Made by a program: the position numbers and the translations under genes. A stretch of 64,000 bases of DNA, from the NCBI RefSeq assembly GCF_001006785.1, contig NZ_CDHO01000003.1, forward strand, positions 1,240,001-1,304,000. Reading direction: 5' to 3'. The notes beneath the pieces were generated by a model. The model saw nothing but the letters and a program-made list of their open reading frames with translations. It did no database searches and was not told where the DNA came from. This stretch comes from Hyphomicrobium_B sp001006785. GTDB lineage: Bacteria > Pseudomonadota > Alphaproteobacteria > Rhizobiales > Hyphomicrobiaceae. Shown in pieces: positions 55,059 to 64,000 of the stretch. Within the stretch, counting starts at the first letter, position 1. Every line of letters starts with the position of its first letter.

Positions 55059-55493
55059 TCAATCGAGCGGGGAGAAGTCCGCCGCCGCCAATTTGAAACC
55101 GGCGAAATCGAATCCCGGCGCAACCGTGCACCCGACCAGCGTCCAGGCGCCGAGACTGCGCGCCCGCTGCCAGAAATCCTTCGGAACCACGGCTTGCGGA
55201 CGCTCCCCGGCCGCGAGATCCGATCCGAGCCGAACGGCGGTGATCGGCCCTCCGGCGGGTGAAAGCTCCAGCAGCAGCGGCGCGCCGGCGTGGTAGTGCC
55301 ACCCCTCGGCGGCATCGACGGCGTGCCAATGCGACTGTTCGCCCGCTTTCAGCAGGAAATAGATCGCAGTCGAGGCCGAACGCTCGTCAGCCTGCACATC
55401 GTCGCGGAACGTCTCTCGAAAATGGCCACCCTCCGGATGCGGAGTAAGCCCCAGTAGCTTGATGACCTCGTCGGCGGAAAGATCGCGCTGCAT
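55059..55493 (-). CDS. Cupin-fold protein (cupin_5/DUF985 type)
   Basis: A 144-residue cupin. It begins SADEVIKLLGLTPHPEGGHFRETFRD, with IYFLLKAGEQSHWHAVDAAEGWHYHAG and TLVGCTVAPGFDFAGFKLA, the DUF985 pattern. Function is unclear; epimerase-like folds are close. ATG 55493 begins the conserved part. It overlaps no gene and follows gloB on the same strand. Confidence 0.85.
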   Translation of the reverse strand: MQRDLSADEVIKLLGLTPHPEGGHFRETFRDDVQADERSASTAIYFLLKAGEQSHWHAVDAAEGWHYHAGAPLLLELSPAGGPITAVRLGSDLAAGERPQAVVPKDFWQRARSLGAWTLVGCTVAPGFDFAGFKLAAADFSPLD

Positions 55494-55513
55494 CCGGCTT
55501 CTCGATTTCGCTG

Positions 55514-56284
55514 CTACGCTTTGTTCTTCAGCTGCCGCAGCCGCGCGAAGACCTCCCAATCGGGGGCGCCATCCAGACCGAGCCGCGCACGGATCATGCG
55601 CGATCCCGGCCGCAGAAATGGGTTCGTCGCTTTTTCCAGATCGATCGTCGTCGGGATCGTCGCTTCTCCGGCCGTGCGCGCCGCTTCCACATCCGCGACA
55701 CGGGCCTGCAGCGCGGCGTTCTCCGGCTCGACATTCATCGCGAAACGGGCGTTGCCGAGCGTATATTCGTGGCCGCAATAAATGCGCGTATCGCCCGGAA
55801 GAGCGGCGATCTTCGAGACCGAATTCCACATCATCTGCGGGTCGCCTTCGAAGATGCGGCCGCATCCGAGCGAAAACAGCGTGTCGCCCGTAAAGACCAA
55901 TCCGTCGTCGGGCAGATGGAAGGTGACGTGGCCGAGCGTGTGGCCGGGCGTCTCGAGCACGCGGATGGGATGTCCCGCAAATTCCAGCTGCGTCGCCTCG
56001 GTGACGCCGCGCGTCAGCCCGGGAATCCGTTCTGCTTCGGCTTCCGGTCCTGTGACGCTTGCGCCATAATGGCCCTTGAGTTCAGCAATTCCCGCCGTGT
56101 GATCGGTATGATGATGCGTGATGAACAGATGATTGAGCCGCCAATTGCGCGCGTCGAGAGCCGATTTGATAGTCGCGGCCTGCGGCGCGTCGATCGCTGC
56201 CGTCTCGCCGGAAACCGGATCGTGCAGCAGCACGCAATAGTTATCCGCGAGGCAAGGTAAAAGGACGATTTCGAAGGTTGCCAT
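55514..56284 (-). CDS. gloB: Hydroxyacylglutathione hydrolase (glyoxalase II)
   Basis: A 256-residue metallo-beta-lactamase-fold enzyme that hydrolyses S-lactoylglutathione in methylglyoxal detoxification. The metal motif is FITHHHTDHTAGI, and further ligands are TPGHTLGHV, FTGDTLFSLGCGR and CGHEYTLGNARFA. ATG 56284 gives the standard N-terminus; an ATG ten codons upstream is in frame. Confidence 0.94.
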   Translation of the reverse strand: MATFEIVLLPCLADNYCVLLHDPVSGETAAIDAPQAATIKSALDARNWRLNHLFITHHHTDHTAGIAELKGHYGASVTGPEAEAERIPGLTRGVTEATQLEFAGHPIRVLETPGHTLGHVTFHLPDDGLVFTGDTLFSLGCGRIFEGDPQMMWNSVSKIAALPGDTRIYCGHEYTLGNARFAMNVEPENAALQARVADVEAARTAGEATIPTTIDLEKATNPFLRPGSRMIRARLGLDGAPDWEVFARLRQLKNKA

Positions 56285-56431
56285 GCTGAGAGTCTGGTAG
56301 GGCTCAACGCTCATGTCAAACGAAACGGAACAATGCAGCGCTTCTCCCTAAGTAGGTCTTCCGACGCCCGACATCGCAGAACCGATTGGTTCGACGTGGG
56401 CAGCATTGGATAAGCGCGGCCGTTAAGACGT

Positions 56432-57175
56432 ATGCCGATGGATGCGACAAACCTGAGAGATTTTTATCGCTCGCCGCTCGGCAGGCTGGCACGCCGCCAG
56501 CTGTCGCTCGTCATCCGGCAGCGCTGGAAGAATCTCGACGGTTTGAGCGTTGCGGGTGCGGGCTTTGCGTCGCCGTTTCTCGGAGCCTTCCGGACCGAAG
56601 CGGCGCGGCTCGCGTGTCTGATGCCGGAACGGCAGGGCGCGCTCGTCTGGCCGCATTCGGGCCAGTGTCATTCCGTTCTCGTCAACGAAGCGCAATGGCC
56701 GTTGCCCGACAATTCCATCGACCGTCTGCTGGCGATCCATTGTCTTGAACAGGCCGAGCGCACCGGTCCGCTGCTACGCGAGATGTGGCGCGTGCTGAAG
56801 CCGAGCGGGAGCATGCTCATCGTCGTTCCCAATCGTCGCGGGCTTTGGTCGCGCATCGACGCGACGCCATTCGGATACGGGCTCCCGTTCAGCCGCGGCC
56901 AGCTCGAAACGCAATTGACCGACGCGCTGTTCGCGCCCGATCGTTGGGGCGAAGCGCTTTATTTTCCGCCTCTCAGCAATCGTCTGATGCTGCGCATGGC
57001 GCCGACGCTCGAACGCATGGGATCGAGCATGTCGGTCGGCGTTGCGGGTGTCATCATCGTCGAAGCGCATAAGGAAGTCATGGCGCCGATCAGCGGCAGC
57101 GTGAAAGCGATTCCTGCGCAGCCGGTCTTGAAGCCCGTCAACACAACCAGGCCAGCCGGCGTCCGCCGCCACTAG
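56432..57175 (+). CDS. SAM-dependent methyltransferase-like protein
   Basis: A 247-residue class I methyltransferase-fold protein. SVAGAGFASPFLG stands in place of the usual GxGxG, and WPLPDNSIDRLLAIHCLEQAE with REMWRVLKPSGSMLIVVPNRRG matches the Methyltransf_11 type. Substrate unknown. It is divergent from gloB and conserved near gloB in related bacteria as far as I recall. Confidence 0.8.
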   Translation: MPMDATNLRDFYRSPLGRLARRQLSLVIRQRWKNLDGLSVAGAGFASPFLGAFRTEAARLACLMPERQGALVWPHSGQCHSVLVNEAQWPLPDNSIDRLLAIHCLEQAERTGPLLREMWRVLKPSGSMLIVVPNRRGLWSRIDATPFGYGLPFSRGQLETQLTDALFAPDRWGEALYFPPLSNRLMLRMAPTLERMGSSMSVGVAGVIIVEAHKEVMAPISGSVKAIPAQPVLKPVNTTRPAGVRRH

Positions 57176-57241
57176 AAACCTTCTGCAAAAGTCGGCTTAC
57201 GTCATGGCCGCCCTTGAGGCGAGCCATCCAGGGCAGCACGA

Positions 57242-57895
57242 TCAGGTTTTCGATCGTTTCGGGCCGTGCAGCAGGAACACGGCTTTCTCACCGAACAGAT
57301 TTTGCATCGACAGCGACCACTTGATCGGCAGCCGCCGGTCATGATCGTTGAATGCGACTGCGCGCTCGACCGTGGCGTCGACGCGTTCGCAAAGGTCAGC
57401 GAAATCGCGGATCGTGCACAGATGCGCGTTCGGCGTCAGATACCAGAGGTCCGGCAGGTTGTCCGTCACCGGCATCCGGCCGCCGATCAACAAGCCGGTG
57501 CGCACGCGCCAGTGCCCGAAGTTCGGAAACGACACGATCGCACGCCGCCCGATGCGCAGCAGATTTTCGAGCACGGTCATCGGCTGCCGCGTCGCCTGAA
57601 TCGTGAGTGAAAGAATGGCGTAGTCGAACGCCTGATCGGGATAATTGTCGAGGTCGCGGTCGGCGTCGCCCTGGATGACCGACAGCCCGCGCGCAACGGC
57701 CTGGTTGACCTTGTCTCGCTGCAATTCGACACCACGCCCGTCGACGCCCCGGCGCTCCGCCAGAAGCTGAAGCAGCTCGCCATCGCCGCAGCCGACGTCG
57801 AGAACGCGTGCCCCGGCTTCGACCATCTCGGCGATCAGCACATGATCGACGCGCGGAGATTTTGCCTTGGCGAGCGAGCGGTCCGGTGCGTTCAT
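57242..57895 (-). CDS. metW: Methionine biosynthesis protein MetW
   Basis: A 217-residue methyltransferase-fold protein with RVLDVGCGDGELLQLL, GVELQRDKVNQAVARGLSVIQGD and DYAILSLTIQATRQP, typical of MetW. It works with MetX in homoserine acylation. The start overlaps the metX stop by four bases, so translation is coupled. Confidence 0.94.
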   Translation of the reverse strand: MNAPDRSLAKAKSPRVDHVLIAEMVEAGARVLDVGCGDGELLQLLAERRGVDGRGVELQRDKVNQAVARGLSVIQGDADRDLDNYPDQAFDYAILSLTIQATRQPMTVLENLLRIGRRAIVSFPNFGHWRVRTGLLIGGRMPVTDNLPDLWYLTPNAHLCTIRDFADLCERVDATVERAVAFNDHDRRLPIKWSLSMQNLFGEKAVFLLHGPKRSKT

Positions 57896-59094
57896 GCCCC
57901 ATTCCCCGCCGTTCCAAGACCGCGCTTGAGCGCCGCCGCATTGAGAAAACCGCGAACCGTCGCATGAAACGTCGGCTCGTCCAGAAGGAACGCGTCGTGG
58001 CCCTTGTCGCTTTCGATTTCGACAAACGATACGTTCGCCGCAACCGCGTTCAGCGCCTGCACGATGCGACGGCTTTCGCGCGTCGGATAAAGCCAGTCCG
58101 ACGTAAACGACACGACGCAGAATCGCGTCTGCGTCCCGCGAAACGCGTCGGCAAGCACACTGCCGCGTCCCTCGCGCAAATCGAAGTAATCCATCGCGCG
58201 CGTGATGTAGAGATAGCTGTTCGCGTCGAAGCGATCGACGAACGACGATCCCTGATGGCGTAGGTAGCTTTCAACTTGGAAGTCCGCGTTGAACGAGAAC
58301 GTCTTCTCCGACCTGTCCTGCAGGCTGCGGCCGAACTTCCGATGCAGCGCCTCTTCCGAAAGGTACGTGATGTGCGCCGCCATGCGCGCCACCGCGAGGC
58401 CGTTCCTCGGGACTTTGTCGGTCGCGTAATAGTTGCCGCTCTGCCAGTTGGGATCGGCCATCACGGCCTGTCGCCCGACTTCGTGGAACGCGATGTTCTG
58501 CGAGGAATGCCACGCCGTCGTCGCGATCGGCACCGCCGCGAAGACGCGATCCTTGAACCGCGACGCCCACTCGACGACCTGCATGCCGCCCATCGATCCG
58601 CCGACGACCGCAAAGAGCTGGTCGATGCCGAGATAGTCGATCAGGCGCGCCTGGGCTTCGACCATGTCTCCGACGGTGATGACCGGAAAATCGAGCCCAT
58701 ACGGCGCACCCGTCTTCGGATTGATCGAAGCCGGCCCGGTCGATCCCATGCAGCCGCCGAGCACGTTGGAGCAGATGACGAAAAACCGCTCGGTGTCGAT
58801 CGGCTTGCCGGGGCCGACCATGATGTCCCACCACCCGGGCTTGCCGGTGATCGGGTGCTGCGTCGCGACGTACTGATCCGCGGTTAGCGCATGGCAGATG
58901 AGAATGGCGTTCGATTTCGCCGCATTCAAAGTTCCATACGTCTGATAGGCGACCGAAAACGGCGCCAGATCCTGCTGGCAGGCCAGATGCAGCGGCGCGC
59001 TGACGTCGAAATGCGCGATCTGGCTCGACGGTGCGTCAATCTCCGACTGTCGCCGCGCAACGGAGGCAATAATGTCAGACTGGGCAGCGGTCAT
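57892..59094 (-). CDS. metX: Homoserine O-acyltransferase MetX
   Basis: A 400-residue alpha/beta hydrolase-fold enzyme for the first dedicated step of methionine synthesis. The nucleophile Ser is in GGSMGGMQ, the substrate region has GPGKPIDTERFFVICSN, and the catalytic His is in KGHDAFLL. Acetyl and succinyl specificity cannot be told from these motifs alone. The promoter region is shared with hisC. Confidence 0.94.
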   Translation of the reverse strand: MTAAQSDIIASVARRQSEIDAPSSQIAHFDVSAPLHLACQQDLAPFSVAYQTYGTLNAAKSNAILICHALTADQYVATQHPITGKPGWWDIMVGPGKPIDTERFFVICSNVLGGCMGSTGPASINPKTGAPYGLDFPVITVGDMVEAQARLIDYLGIDQLFAVVGGSMGGMQVVEWASRFKDRVFAAVPIATTAWHSSQNIAFHEVGRQAVMADPNWQSGNYYATDKVPRNGLAVARMAAHITYLSEEALHRKFGRSLQDRSEKTFSFNADFQVESYLRHQGSSFVDRFDANSYLYITRAMDYFDLREGRGSVLADAFRGTQTRFCVVSFTSDWLYPTRESRRIVQALNAVAANVSFVEIESDKGHDAFLLDEPTFHATVRGFLNAAALKRGLGTAGNGA

Positions 59095-59149
59095 CGAGTC
59101 GGCCGGAATCCGGGATTAAGGGTGTGGCGGCTTGCTAGGCCTGCTGCCA

Positions 59150-59165
59150 TTAAAGTCAACTTTAA
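59150..59165. promoter_or_regulatory. Inverted repeat between metX and hisC
   Basis: TTAAAGT-CA-ACTTTAA is a 7-bp inverted repeat in the 146 bases between two divergent genes. It is a good shape for a dimeric regulator. Which protein binds is unknown. Confidence 0.4.
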
Positions 59166-59240
59166 ACTTTGATTTCAACTGGTGAAGACCCTATCAATGC
59201 GCCCGCTAATGGCAAATCCCTACAATAGCTTGAGAAGAAT

Positions 59241-60344
59241 ATGGTAACGACGGCGCCCATTGCACGCCCAGGCATTCTGAGCATTGAGGCCTATGTCCCT
59301 GGCGAGAGCAAGGCGCTGGGCAACGTCAAGCCCGCGAAGCTGTCGTCGAATGAGACGCCGCTCGGTCCGAGCCCGCACGCCATCGCGGCCTTCCAGGCGG
59401 CCGCCTCCGAGCTTGAACGATATCCGGACGGTCAGGCGACGCTGTTGCGCAATGCCTTGGCCCGCCGCTACGGGCTCGACGCCGCGCGCATCGTCTGCGG
59501 GTCGGGTTCCGACGAGCTGCTGGGTTTGCTCGCGCGCGGCTACCTCGGCCCGGGCGATGAAGCGATCTACACCGAGCATGGCTTCCTCGTTTACCGCATC
59601 GCCATCCTGACCAACGGCGCGACGCCCATCGTCGCTCCCGAGCACGGCCTCAAGACCGACGTCGATGCGATCCTCGAGCGCGTCACGCCAAGGACGCGCG
59701 TCGTGTTCGTCGCCAATCCGAACAACCCGACCGGAACGTACATTCCGATCGACGAGGTCCGACGCCTGCGCGCCGGGCTTCGCGACGACATCCTGCTCGT
59801 CCTCGACGCCGCCTATGCCGAATACGTCAGCCGCAACGACTACGAGGCGGGCCTCGAGCTTGTCGCCACCACGACGAACACGGTGATGACGCGCACGTTC
59901 TCGAAAATTCACGGCCTCGCGGCGTTGCGCATCGGCTGGGCCTATTGTCCGGCGAACGTCGCCGACGTGCTCAATCGCATCCGCGGACCGTTCAATCTGT
60001 CGGCGCCGGCCATCGCCAGCGGCGCGGCGGCGATTGAAGATATCGAGCACATGGAGCGCGCCAAGCACCACAATGACGAATGGCTGCCCTGGGTCGTGGA
60101 CGAGCTGACAAAGCTCGGCTTCGACGTGACGCCGAGCGTTACCAACTTCGTGCTGTTCCATTTCAAGGACGATGCCGTCAAAACCGCCTCGGCGGCCGAC
60201 GAATACCTGAAATCGCAGGGCGTCATCGTTCGCAAGGTCGGCGCTTACGGCTTCCCCAATGCGTTGCGTATGACCATCGGCTCGGAGGCCGACAACAAGC
60301 GAGCCATCGCAGCCTTGGCGCAATTTCTGAAGGGCGCGGCGTGA
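59241..60344 (+). CDS. hisC: Histidinol-phosphate aminotransferase
   Basis: A 367-residue class I/II aminotransferase. SSNETPLGPSP, NPNNPTG, VLDAAYAEY and PLP-binding Lys222 in TRTFSKIHGLAALRIGW identify HisC. With tyrosine dehydrogenase next to it, it may also serve aromatic amino acid transamination. The stop overlaps the next start (TGATG). Confidence 0.94.
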   Translation: MVTTAPIARPGILSIEAYVPGESKALGNVKPAKLSSNETPLGPSPHAIAAFQAAASELERYPDGQATLLRNALARRYGLDAARIVCGSGSDELLGLLARGYLGPGDEAIYTEHGFLVYRIAILTNGATPIVAPEHGLKTDVDAILERVTPRTRVVFVANPNNPTGTYIPIDEVRRLRAGLRDDILLVLDAAYAEYVSRNDYEAGLELVATTTNTVMTRTFSKIHGLAALRIGWAYCPANVADVLNRIRGPFNLSAPAIASGAAAIEDIEHMERAKHHNDEWLPWVVDELTKLGFDVTPSVTNFVLFHFKDDAVKTASAADEYLKSQGVIVRKVGAYGFPNALRMTIGSEADNKRAIAALAQFLKGAA

Positions 60345-61306
60345 TGGAAAATGCTGTGAGGAGCGAGCGCGCGCCGATGTTCAAGCGCCTGGCGCTGATC
60401 GGCGTCGGCTTGATCGGCTCATCGATCAGTCATGCCGCGCGCCGTGCCGGATTGGTCGGCGAGATCGTCGGCGCGTCGCCGACACCTGCCACACGCGAGC
60501 GCGCCGAAGAGCTTGGCCTCGTCGCTAAAATGTATGCCGACCCGGCCGACGCCGTGCGCGGCGCCGATCTCGTTATTTTATGTTCTCCGGTCGGCACGTA
60601 TGAAGCCGTCGCGAAAGCCATTGGCCCGCACCTCGAACAGGGCGCGATCGTGACGGACGTCGGCTCGGTGAAATGCGCCGTCGTGCGCGATGTCGCGCCG
60701 CATGTCCCTGAAGGCGTGCACTTCATCGCAGGGCATCCGATCGCGGGCACCGAGCAATCGGGGCCAGACGCCGGCTTCGCCGAACTCTTCGACGGGCGCT
60801 GGTGCATTCTGACCCCCGGCGACACCGTCGATAAAGACGCGCTCGCGAAGCTGCAGGAGTTCTGGCGTAAGCTCGGCTCCGAAGTCGAGGTCATGGCGCC
60901 GGAGCATCACGACATGGTGCTCGCGATCACCAGCCACTTGCCGCATCTCATCGCCTACAACATCGTCAACACCGCCGCGCACCTTGAGCGCGTGACGGAT
61001 ACGGAAGTCATCAAATTCTCGGCAGGCGGCTTCCGCGATTTCACGCGCATCGCCGCGTCCGATCCTGTGATGTGGCGCGACGTCTTTCTGAACAACAAGG
61101 ACGCGGTGCTCGAAATGCTCGGCCGCTTCTCGGAGGACTTGTCCGCGCTTCAGCGCGCCATCCGTTTCGGAGATGGCGAGACGCTGGAGAAGCTGTTCAC
61201 CGAAGCGCGCGCAATCCGGCGCGGCGTGATCCATGCCAACCAGGATACGCCGCAGCCCGACTTTGGCCGCCGCGCAACCGGCGACGCAAAAGTTACGCAG
61301 CGTTAG
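60344..61306 (+). CDS. tyrC: Prephenate/arogenate dehydrogenase
   Basis: A 320-residue NAD(P)-dependent dehydrogenase of tyrosine synthesis. The nucleotide motif is LALIGVGLIGSSISHAAR, and the active-site His lies in GHPIAGTEQSGP. TSHLPHLIAY and SAGGFRDFTRIAASDP are typical. Whether it uses prephenate or arogenate cannot be told. ATG 60344 overlaps the hisC stop, so the pair is one operon. Confidence 0.93.
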   Translation: MENAVRSERAPMFKRLALIGVGLIGSSISHAARRAGLVGEIVGASPTPATRERAEELGLVAKMYADPADAVRGADLVILCSPVGTYEAVAKAIGPHLEQGAIVTDVGSVKCAVVRDVAPHVPEGVHFIAGHPIAGTEQSGPDAGFAELFDGRWCILTPGDTVDKDALAKLQEFWRKLGSEVEVMAPEHHDMVLAITSHLPHLIAYNIVNTAAHLERVTDTEVIKFSAGGFRDFTRIAASDPVMWRDVFLNNKDAVLEMLGRFSEDLSALQRAIRFGDGETLEKLFTEARAIRRGVIHANQDTPQPDFGRRATGDAKVTQR

Positions 61307-61336
61307 CTTTGTGTGAGCGACGCGACGTGACGTGAT

Positions 61337-61762
61337 TTACGCCGAGCGCGGACCCGCCGAGAATTGCGCCGTGATCAGATCTTCTTCGACGGCGAGCGCT
61401 TCCTGCTCCGAAGCCGCGAGCAGATGGACATGCACTTCGTCCGCGCCGAGAGCCGACGCGTGCTGGCGGATTTCCGCAAGGTTCAAGGTGGCGTTCTGAT
61501 TGCGCAGGCGGCCGATCGCAAGCACGGTGCGGGCAGCTTTGTTCGTGCGGCGCACGAGGATATAATTCGCGTCCTCGATCGCCGGGCAATCGAAAAGACT
61601 GTAGACGGTGTGCACGTAGCGCTTGCCCGAAGCGCCGGTCCAGAAATGGAAGCGCGGCGGATTTTCCGAAACCAACGGCGCCGTATCCACGAACGGCTGA
61701 CTGGCTTCTTTGCTGGTGCGCCGCGTACGGACGTCGGCAAGCCAGATGATCTCGGCACTCAT
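61337..61762 (-). CDS. Conserved hypothetical protein
   Basis: A 141-residue soluble protein (MSAEIIWLADVRTRRTS, RFHFWTGASGKRYVHTVYSL, NYILVRRTNKAARTVLAIGRL). The middle resembles a mixed beta domain. I do not know its family. It converges on the tyrosine dehydrogenase gene. A second Met three codons upstream is possible. Confidence 0.7.
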   Translation of the reverse strand: MSAEIIWLADVRTRRTSKEASQPFVDTAPLVSENPPRFHFWTGASGKRYVHTVYSLFDCPAIEDANYILVRRTNKAARTVLAIGRLRNQNATLNLAEIRQHASALGADEVHVHLLAASEQEALAVEEDLITAQFSAGPRSA

Positions 61763-62073
61763 AACGCACACCCCTGATCGGCGAACTCTCGCCGTAGATT
61801 TCCTTGCGCCTGTGATACCCCGCTGGAATGTGAGGAATCGTGAACTTTGGATCGAAAATTTGACCGGCTGGCTCGAGCCGAGCGCGCGTGGTCAATGAAG
61901 TGTTGAGAACCTCGCGAATTGCGCACACTCCAGGTGAGCATTGGCGACAAGCGAGCGAGCAAATATCAACATTTGCTAACGGACGGATTTTCGCGGCGGC
62001 AACAATGCGGCAATCCGGCGGCGAAGGAGGGATCAAGCCGCCGCGCGCTGCCGCAATCCGTTAACGGACGAAA
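61763..62073. other. Intergenic stretch without clear gene
   Basis: About 310 bases between a hypothetical gene and the end of nrdJ. It contains a 12-base palindrome TCCGTTAACGGA (62057-62068) and the pairable GGCGGC/GCCGCC near 62015-62040, either of which might help end nrdJ transcription. No RNA gene is recognised. Confidence 0.5.
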
Positions 62074-64000
62074 TCATCCGCAATGAGAGTAGGAGCAGAC
62101 GGCGCAGGTCCAGCACCCCTCGATCCGGCGGAGCGCTCGCTCTCCGCACTTGGGGCAAGCGCGGGCGCCGGGGATTGGCGCGGAATGCTGGCGATCGTCT
62201 TCCCGCGACGCGTCTGCGAGAGGCGCTCTGCGATCTTCGGCTGAGCCTCGCGCAAGGGCGACGGGTCGACGAAGCGTGCCATGATCGTCCACGCCCTCGG
62301 CCTCGTCGCGATTGAGAAAGCCGATGCGGAGCATATGTTCTTCGATCACGTCACCGATGGCGGCAAGCAGGCTCGGAACGTAACGCCCGCCCATCCAGCG
62401 CCCGCCCTCGGGATCGAAAACCGCCTTTAACTCTTCGGCAACGAATGCGACGTCGCCGCCGCGGCGGAACACGGCGCTGATCATCCGTGTCAGCGCCACG
62501 GTCCAAGCGTAATGCTCGAGGTTCTTGGTATTGATGAACACCTCAAACGGCCGCCTGCGCCCGTCGCGCACGATGTCGTTGATCGTGACGTAGAGCGCGT
62601 GCGCGCTCGCGGGCCACTTGATCTTATAGGTGACGCCTTCGAGGGCTGCGTCCCGCTCGAGCGGCTTCGTCATGTAGACGACGCCCGGGGTCGTCGCATC
62701 CTCCATCGGAACGCTGACACCTGCGGGCTTCCCGGATACGGGAGTTGCGAGCTTGCCTGACTGATCCGCGTCACCGTTCGCTGGCGCTTCACGCGACAGC
62801 ACGGACCCCGTGATCGCATTCGGGCGATACGTGGTGCAGCCTTTGAGGCCCGAGTTGTAAGCCTCGATATAGATGTCGCGGAAGCTCTCGAAGCGGATGT
62901 CTTCCGGGCAATTGATCGTTTTCGAGATCGCACTGTCGACGTAGGGCTGGAGCGCCGCCTGCATCGCGACGTGCTCCGACGGCGTCAGCGTCTCCGCAGT
63001 TACGAAGGCCTTGGGAAGCACGGCATCGTCGCCGAATGCACTCCGGAACGCGCGGTGCGCGAAATCCTCGACAGTCTCTTCCTCTGCGCCACCGCCATCG
63101 CCCAGTACGCGCCTGCGGAAAACGAAGTCGAAAACGGGTTCGATACCGCTCGAGACGTTGCCCGCGAGCAGCGAGATCGTGCCCGTCGGCGCGATCGACG
63201 TCAGGCAGCCATTGCGCAACCCGTTGGCTGCGATCGCCTCGCGCACGTCATCGTCCAGTCGCGTGATGTTGGGGCGCGTCAGCATCGCGTTCGCATCGTA
63301 GAGTGGGAACGCGCCCTTTTCCGCGGCGAGTGCCGCGCTCGCTCGGTAAGCGGCATTCTGGATGATCGCCATCCACCGTGCCGCCTGTTCGCGCGCCGCC
63401 GCGCTGCCGTAGGACAGGCCGAGGAAGATCAGTGTGTCTGCAAGCCCCGTCACGCCGAGGCCGATGCGCCGCTTCGCCCGCGCCTCCTGCGCTTGCTGCC
63501 GCAGCGGATAGCGCGAAATATCGATGACATTGTCGAGAAAGCGAACCGCCGTCGCGACACGGGCTTCGAGTTTCGTGACATCGATGTGCGCCGTCGCGGT
63601 GAAAGGCTCTTCAACAAGACGCGCGAGATTGATCGAGCCGAGCAGGCACGCGCCATAAGGCGGCAGCGGTTGCTCCCCGCACGGATTCGTCGCCGAAATC
63701 GTCTCGCAGTATTGCAGGTTGTTGGCGGCGTTGATGCGATCGATGAAGATCACACCCGGTTCGGCATAGTCGAACGTCGCGCGCATGATCTGATCCCACA
63801 ACGCGCGCGCCGGAACGGTCTTGTAGACCTTGCCGGAAAAAACCAGGTCCCAGGGCGCGTCGCGGCGCACGGCATCCATGAACGCGTCCGTGACGAGCAC
63901 CGACAGATTGAAATTGCGCAGCCGCTGCGAGTCCGCCTTCGCCGCGATGAACGCTTCGATATCGGGATGATCGCACCGGAGCGTCGCCATCATCGCGCCG
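62074..64000 (-). CDS. nrdJ: Class II (B12-dependent) ribonucleotide reductase, 3' part
   Basis: At least 642 residues are visible; the 5' end is outside the window. Motifs are NPCGEQPLPPYGACLLGSINLARL, PTGTISLLAGNVSSGIEP and a C-terminal zinc-ribbon-like CPKCGERALRRIEGCWTCAVC. Class II enzymes use adenosylcobalamin and work with or without oxygen. A thioredoxin-type Cys pair is expected in the C-terminal tail. No cobalamin riboswitch is expected here because this is the gene's 3' end. Confidence 0.93.
   Translation of the reverse strand, partial: GAMMATLRCDHPDIEAFIAAKADSQRLRNFNLSVLVTDAFMDAVRRDAPWDLVFSGKVYKTVPARALWDQIMRATFDYAEPGVIFIDRINAANNLQYCETISATNPCGEQPLPPYGACLLGSINLARLVEEPFTATAHIDVTKLEARVATAVRFLDNVIDISRYPLRQQAQEARAKRRIGLGVTGLADTLIFLGLSYGSAAAREQAARWMAIIQNAAYRASAALAAEKGAFPLYDANAMLTRPNITRLDDDVREAIAANGLRNGCLTSIAPTGTISLLAGNVSSGIEPVFDFVFRRRVLGDGGGAEEETVEDFAHRAFRSAFGDDAVLPKAFVTAETLTPSEHVAMQAALQPYVDSAISKTINCPEDIRFESFRDIYIEAYNSGLKGCTTYRPNAITGSVLSREAPANGDADQSGKLATPVSGKPAGVSVPMEDATTPGVVYMTKPLERDAALEGVTYKIKWPASAHALYVTINDIVRDGRRRPFEVFINTKNLEHYAWTVALTRMISAVFRRGGDVAFVAEELKAVFDPEGGRWMGGRYVPSLLAAIGDVIEEHMLRIGFLNRDEAEGVDDHGTLRRPVALARGSAEDRRAPLADASREDDRQHSAPIPGARACPKCGERALRRIEGCWTCAVCSYSHCG

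Noticed and set aside
59095..59240. SAM-II riboswitch before metX
   Set aside because: The conserved pseudoknot core (GCTTGC...TTTAAA...GCTAAA in order on the minus strand) is not present.
59220..60323. A long open frame opposite hisC (367 codons)
   Set aside because: It mirrors hisC on the other strand; hisC has all family motifs, so this is a by-product of GC-rich codon use.
61763..62073. Cobalamin riboswitch linked to the B12-dependent reductase
   Set aside because: This is the 3' side of nrdJ; no B12-box sequence was seen.

Overview
The window looks like a chromosomal segment of an alphaproteobacterium of the order Hyphomicrobiales; a Hyphomicrobium-like methylotroph is my best guess. 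Supporting signs are a full UrtABCDE urea transporter with urease, PHA metabolism (phaR, phaA, phaB), the metX-metW pair divergent from hisC-tyrosine dehydrogenase, a tandem glycine riboswitch before gcvTHP, a Zur/ZnuCB group and a class II (B12) ribonucleotide reductase. Base composition is fairly even. I see no insertion sequence, prophage, CRISPR array, tRNA or rRNA. The genus is inferred from gene content only.

Region 1 (1-16.2 kb) is the most notable. The end of an OmpR-type response regulator and its kinase come first. Then follow a cytoplasmic AmiC-type amide sensor and an AmiR-type ANTAR antiterminator. A 192-base leader comes next, holding an ANTAR-type hexaloop hairpin, a second short hairpin and a strong intrinsic terminator that overlaps the second hairpin. 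Behind it lies a co-directional operon: urtABCDE, ureE, ureF, a fused ureAB, an atypical ureC, ureG, ureD, a HupE/UreJ nickel permease, a porin and an isochorismatase-fold hydrolase. The simplest reading is that AmiC senses urea or a small amide and releases AmiR, and AmiR then prevents termination before urtA.

Region 2 (16.4-25.2 kb) holds an ATP-grasp/acetyltransferase-like pair and a PepSY-protein/two-component cassette with a tandem-repeat operator. A dCache chemoreceptor, a heme oxygenase and a small SET-domain protein follow. Region 3 (25.2-35 kb) has the glycine riboswitch and gcvT-gcvH-gcvP, an SDR/LysR divergent pair, a bactofilin, small proteins, a Tat-exported dienelactone hydrolase and a fumarylacetoacetase-family enzyme.

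Region 4 (35-47.9 kb) holds a large unknown membrane/coiled-coil protein with an internal duplication and the zur-znuC-znuB zinc group. It continues with ispG, a flavin monooxygenase, an Omp25-like porin, ispA, an extended mtgA, rpmF and a small membrane protein. Region 5 (48-64 kb) has a degenerate GGDEF/EAL protein, phaR divergent from phaA-phaB, and a NYN-nuclease/LOTUS protein. The rest is a cupin protein, gloB, a methyltransferase, metX-metW, hisC-tyrosine dehydrogenase and the 3' part of nrdJ running off the window end.
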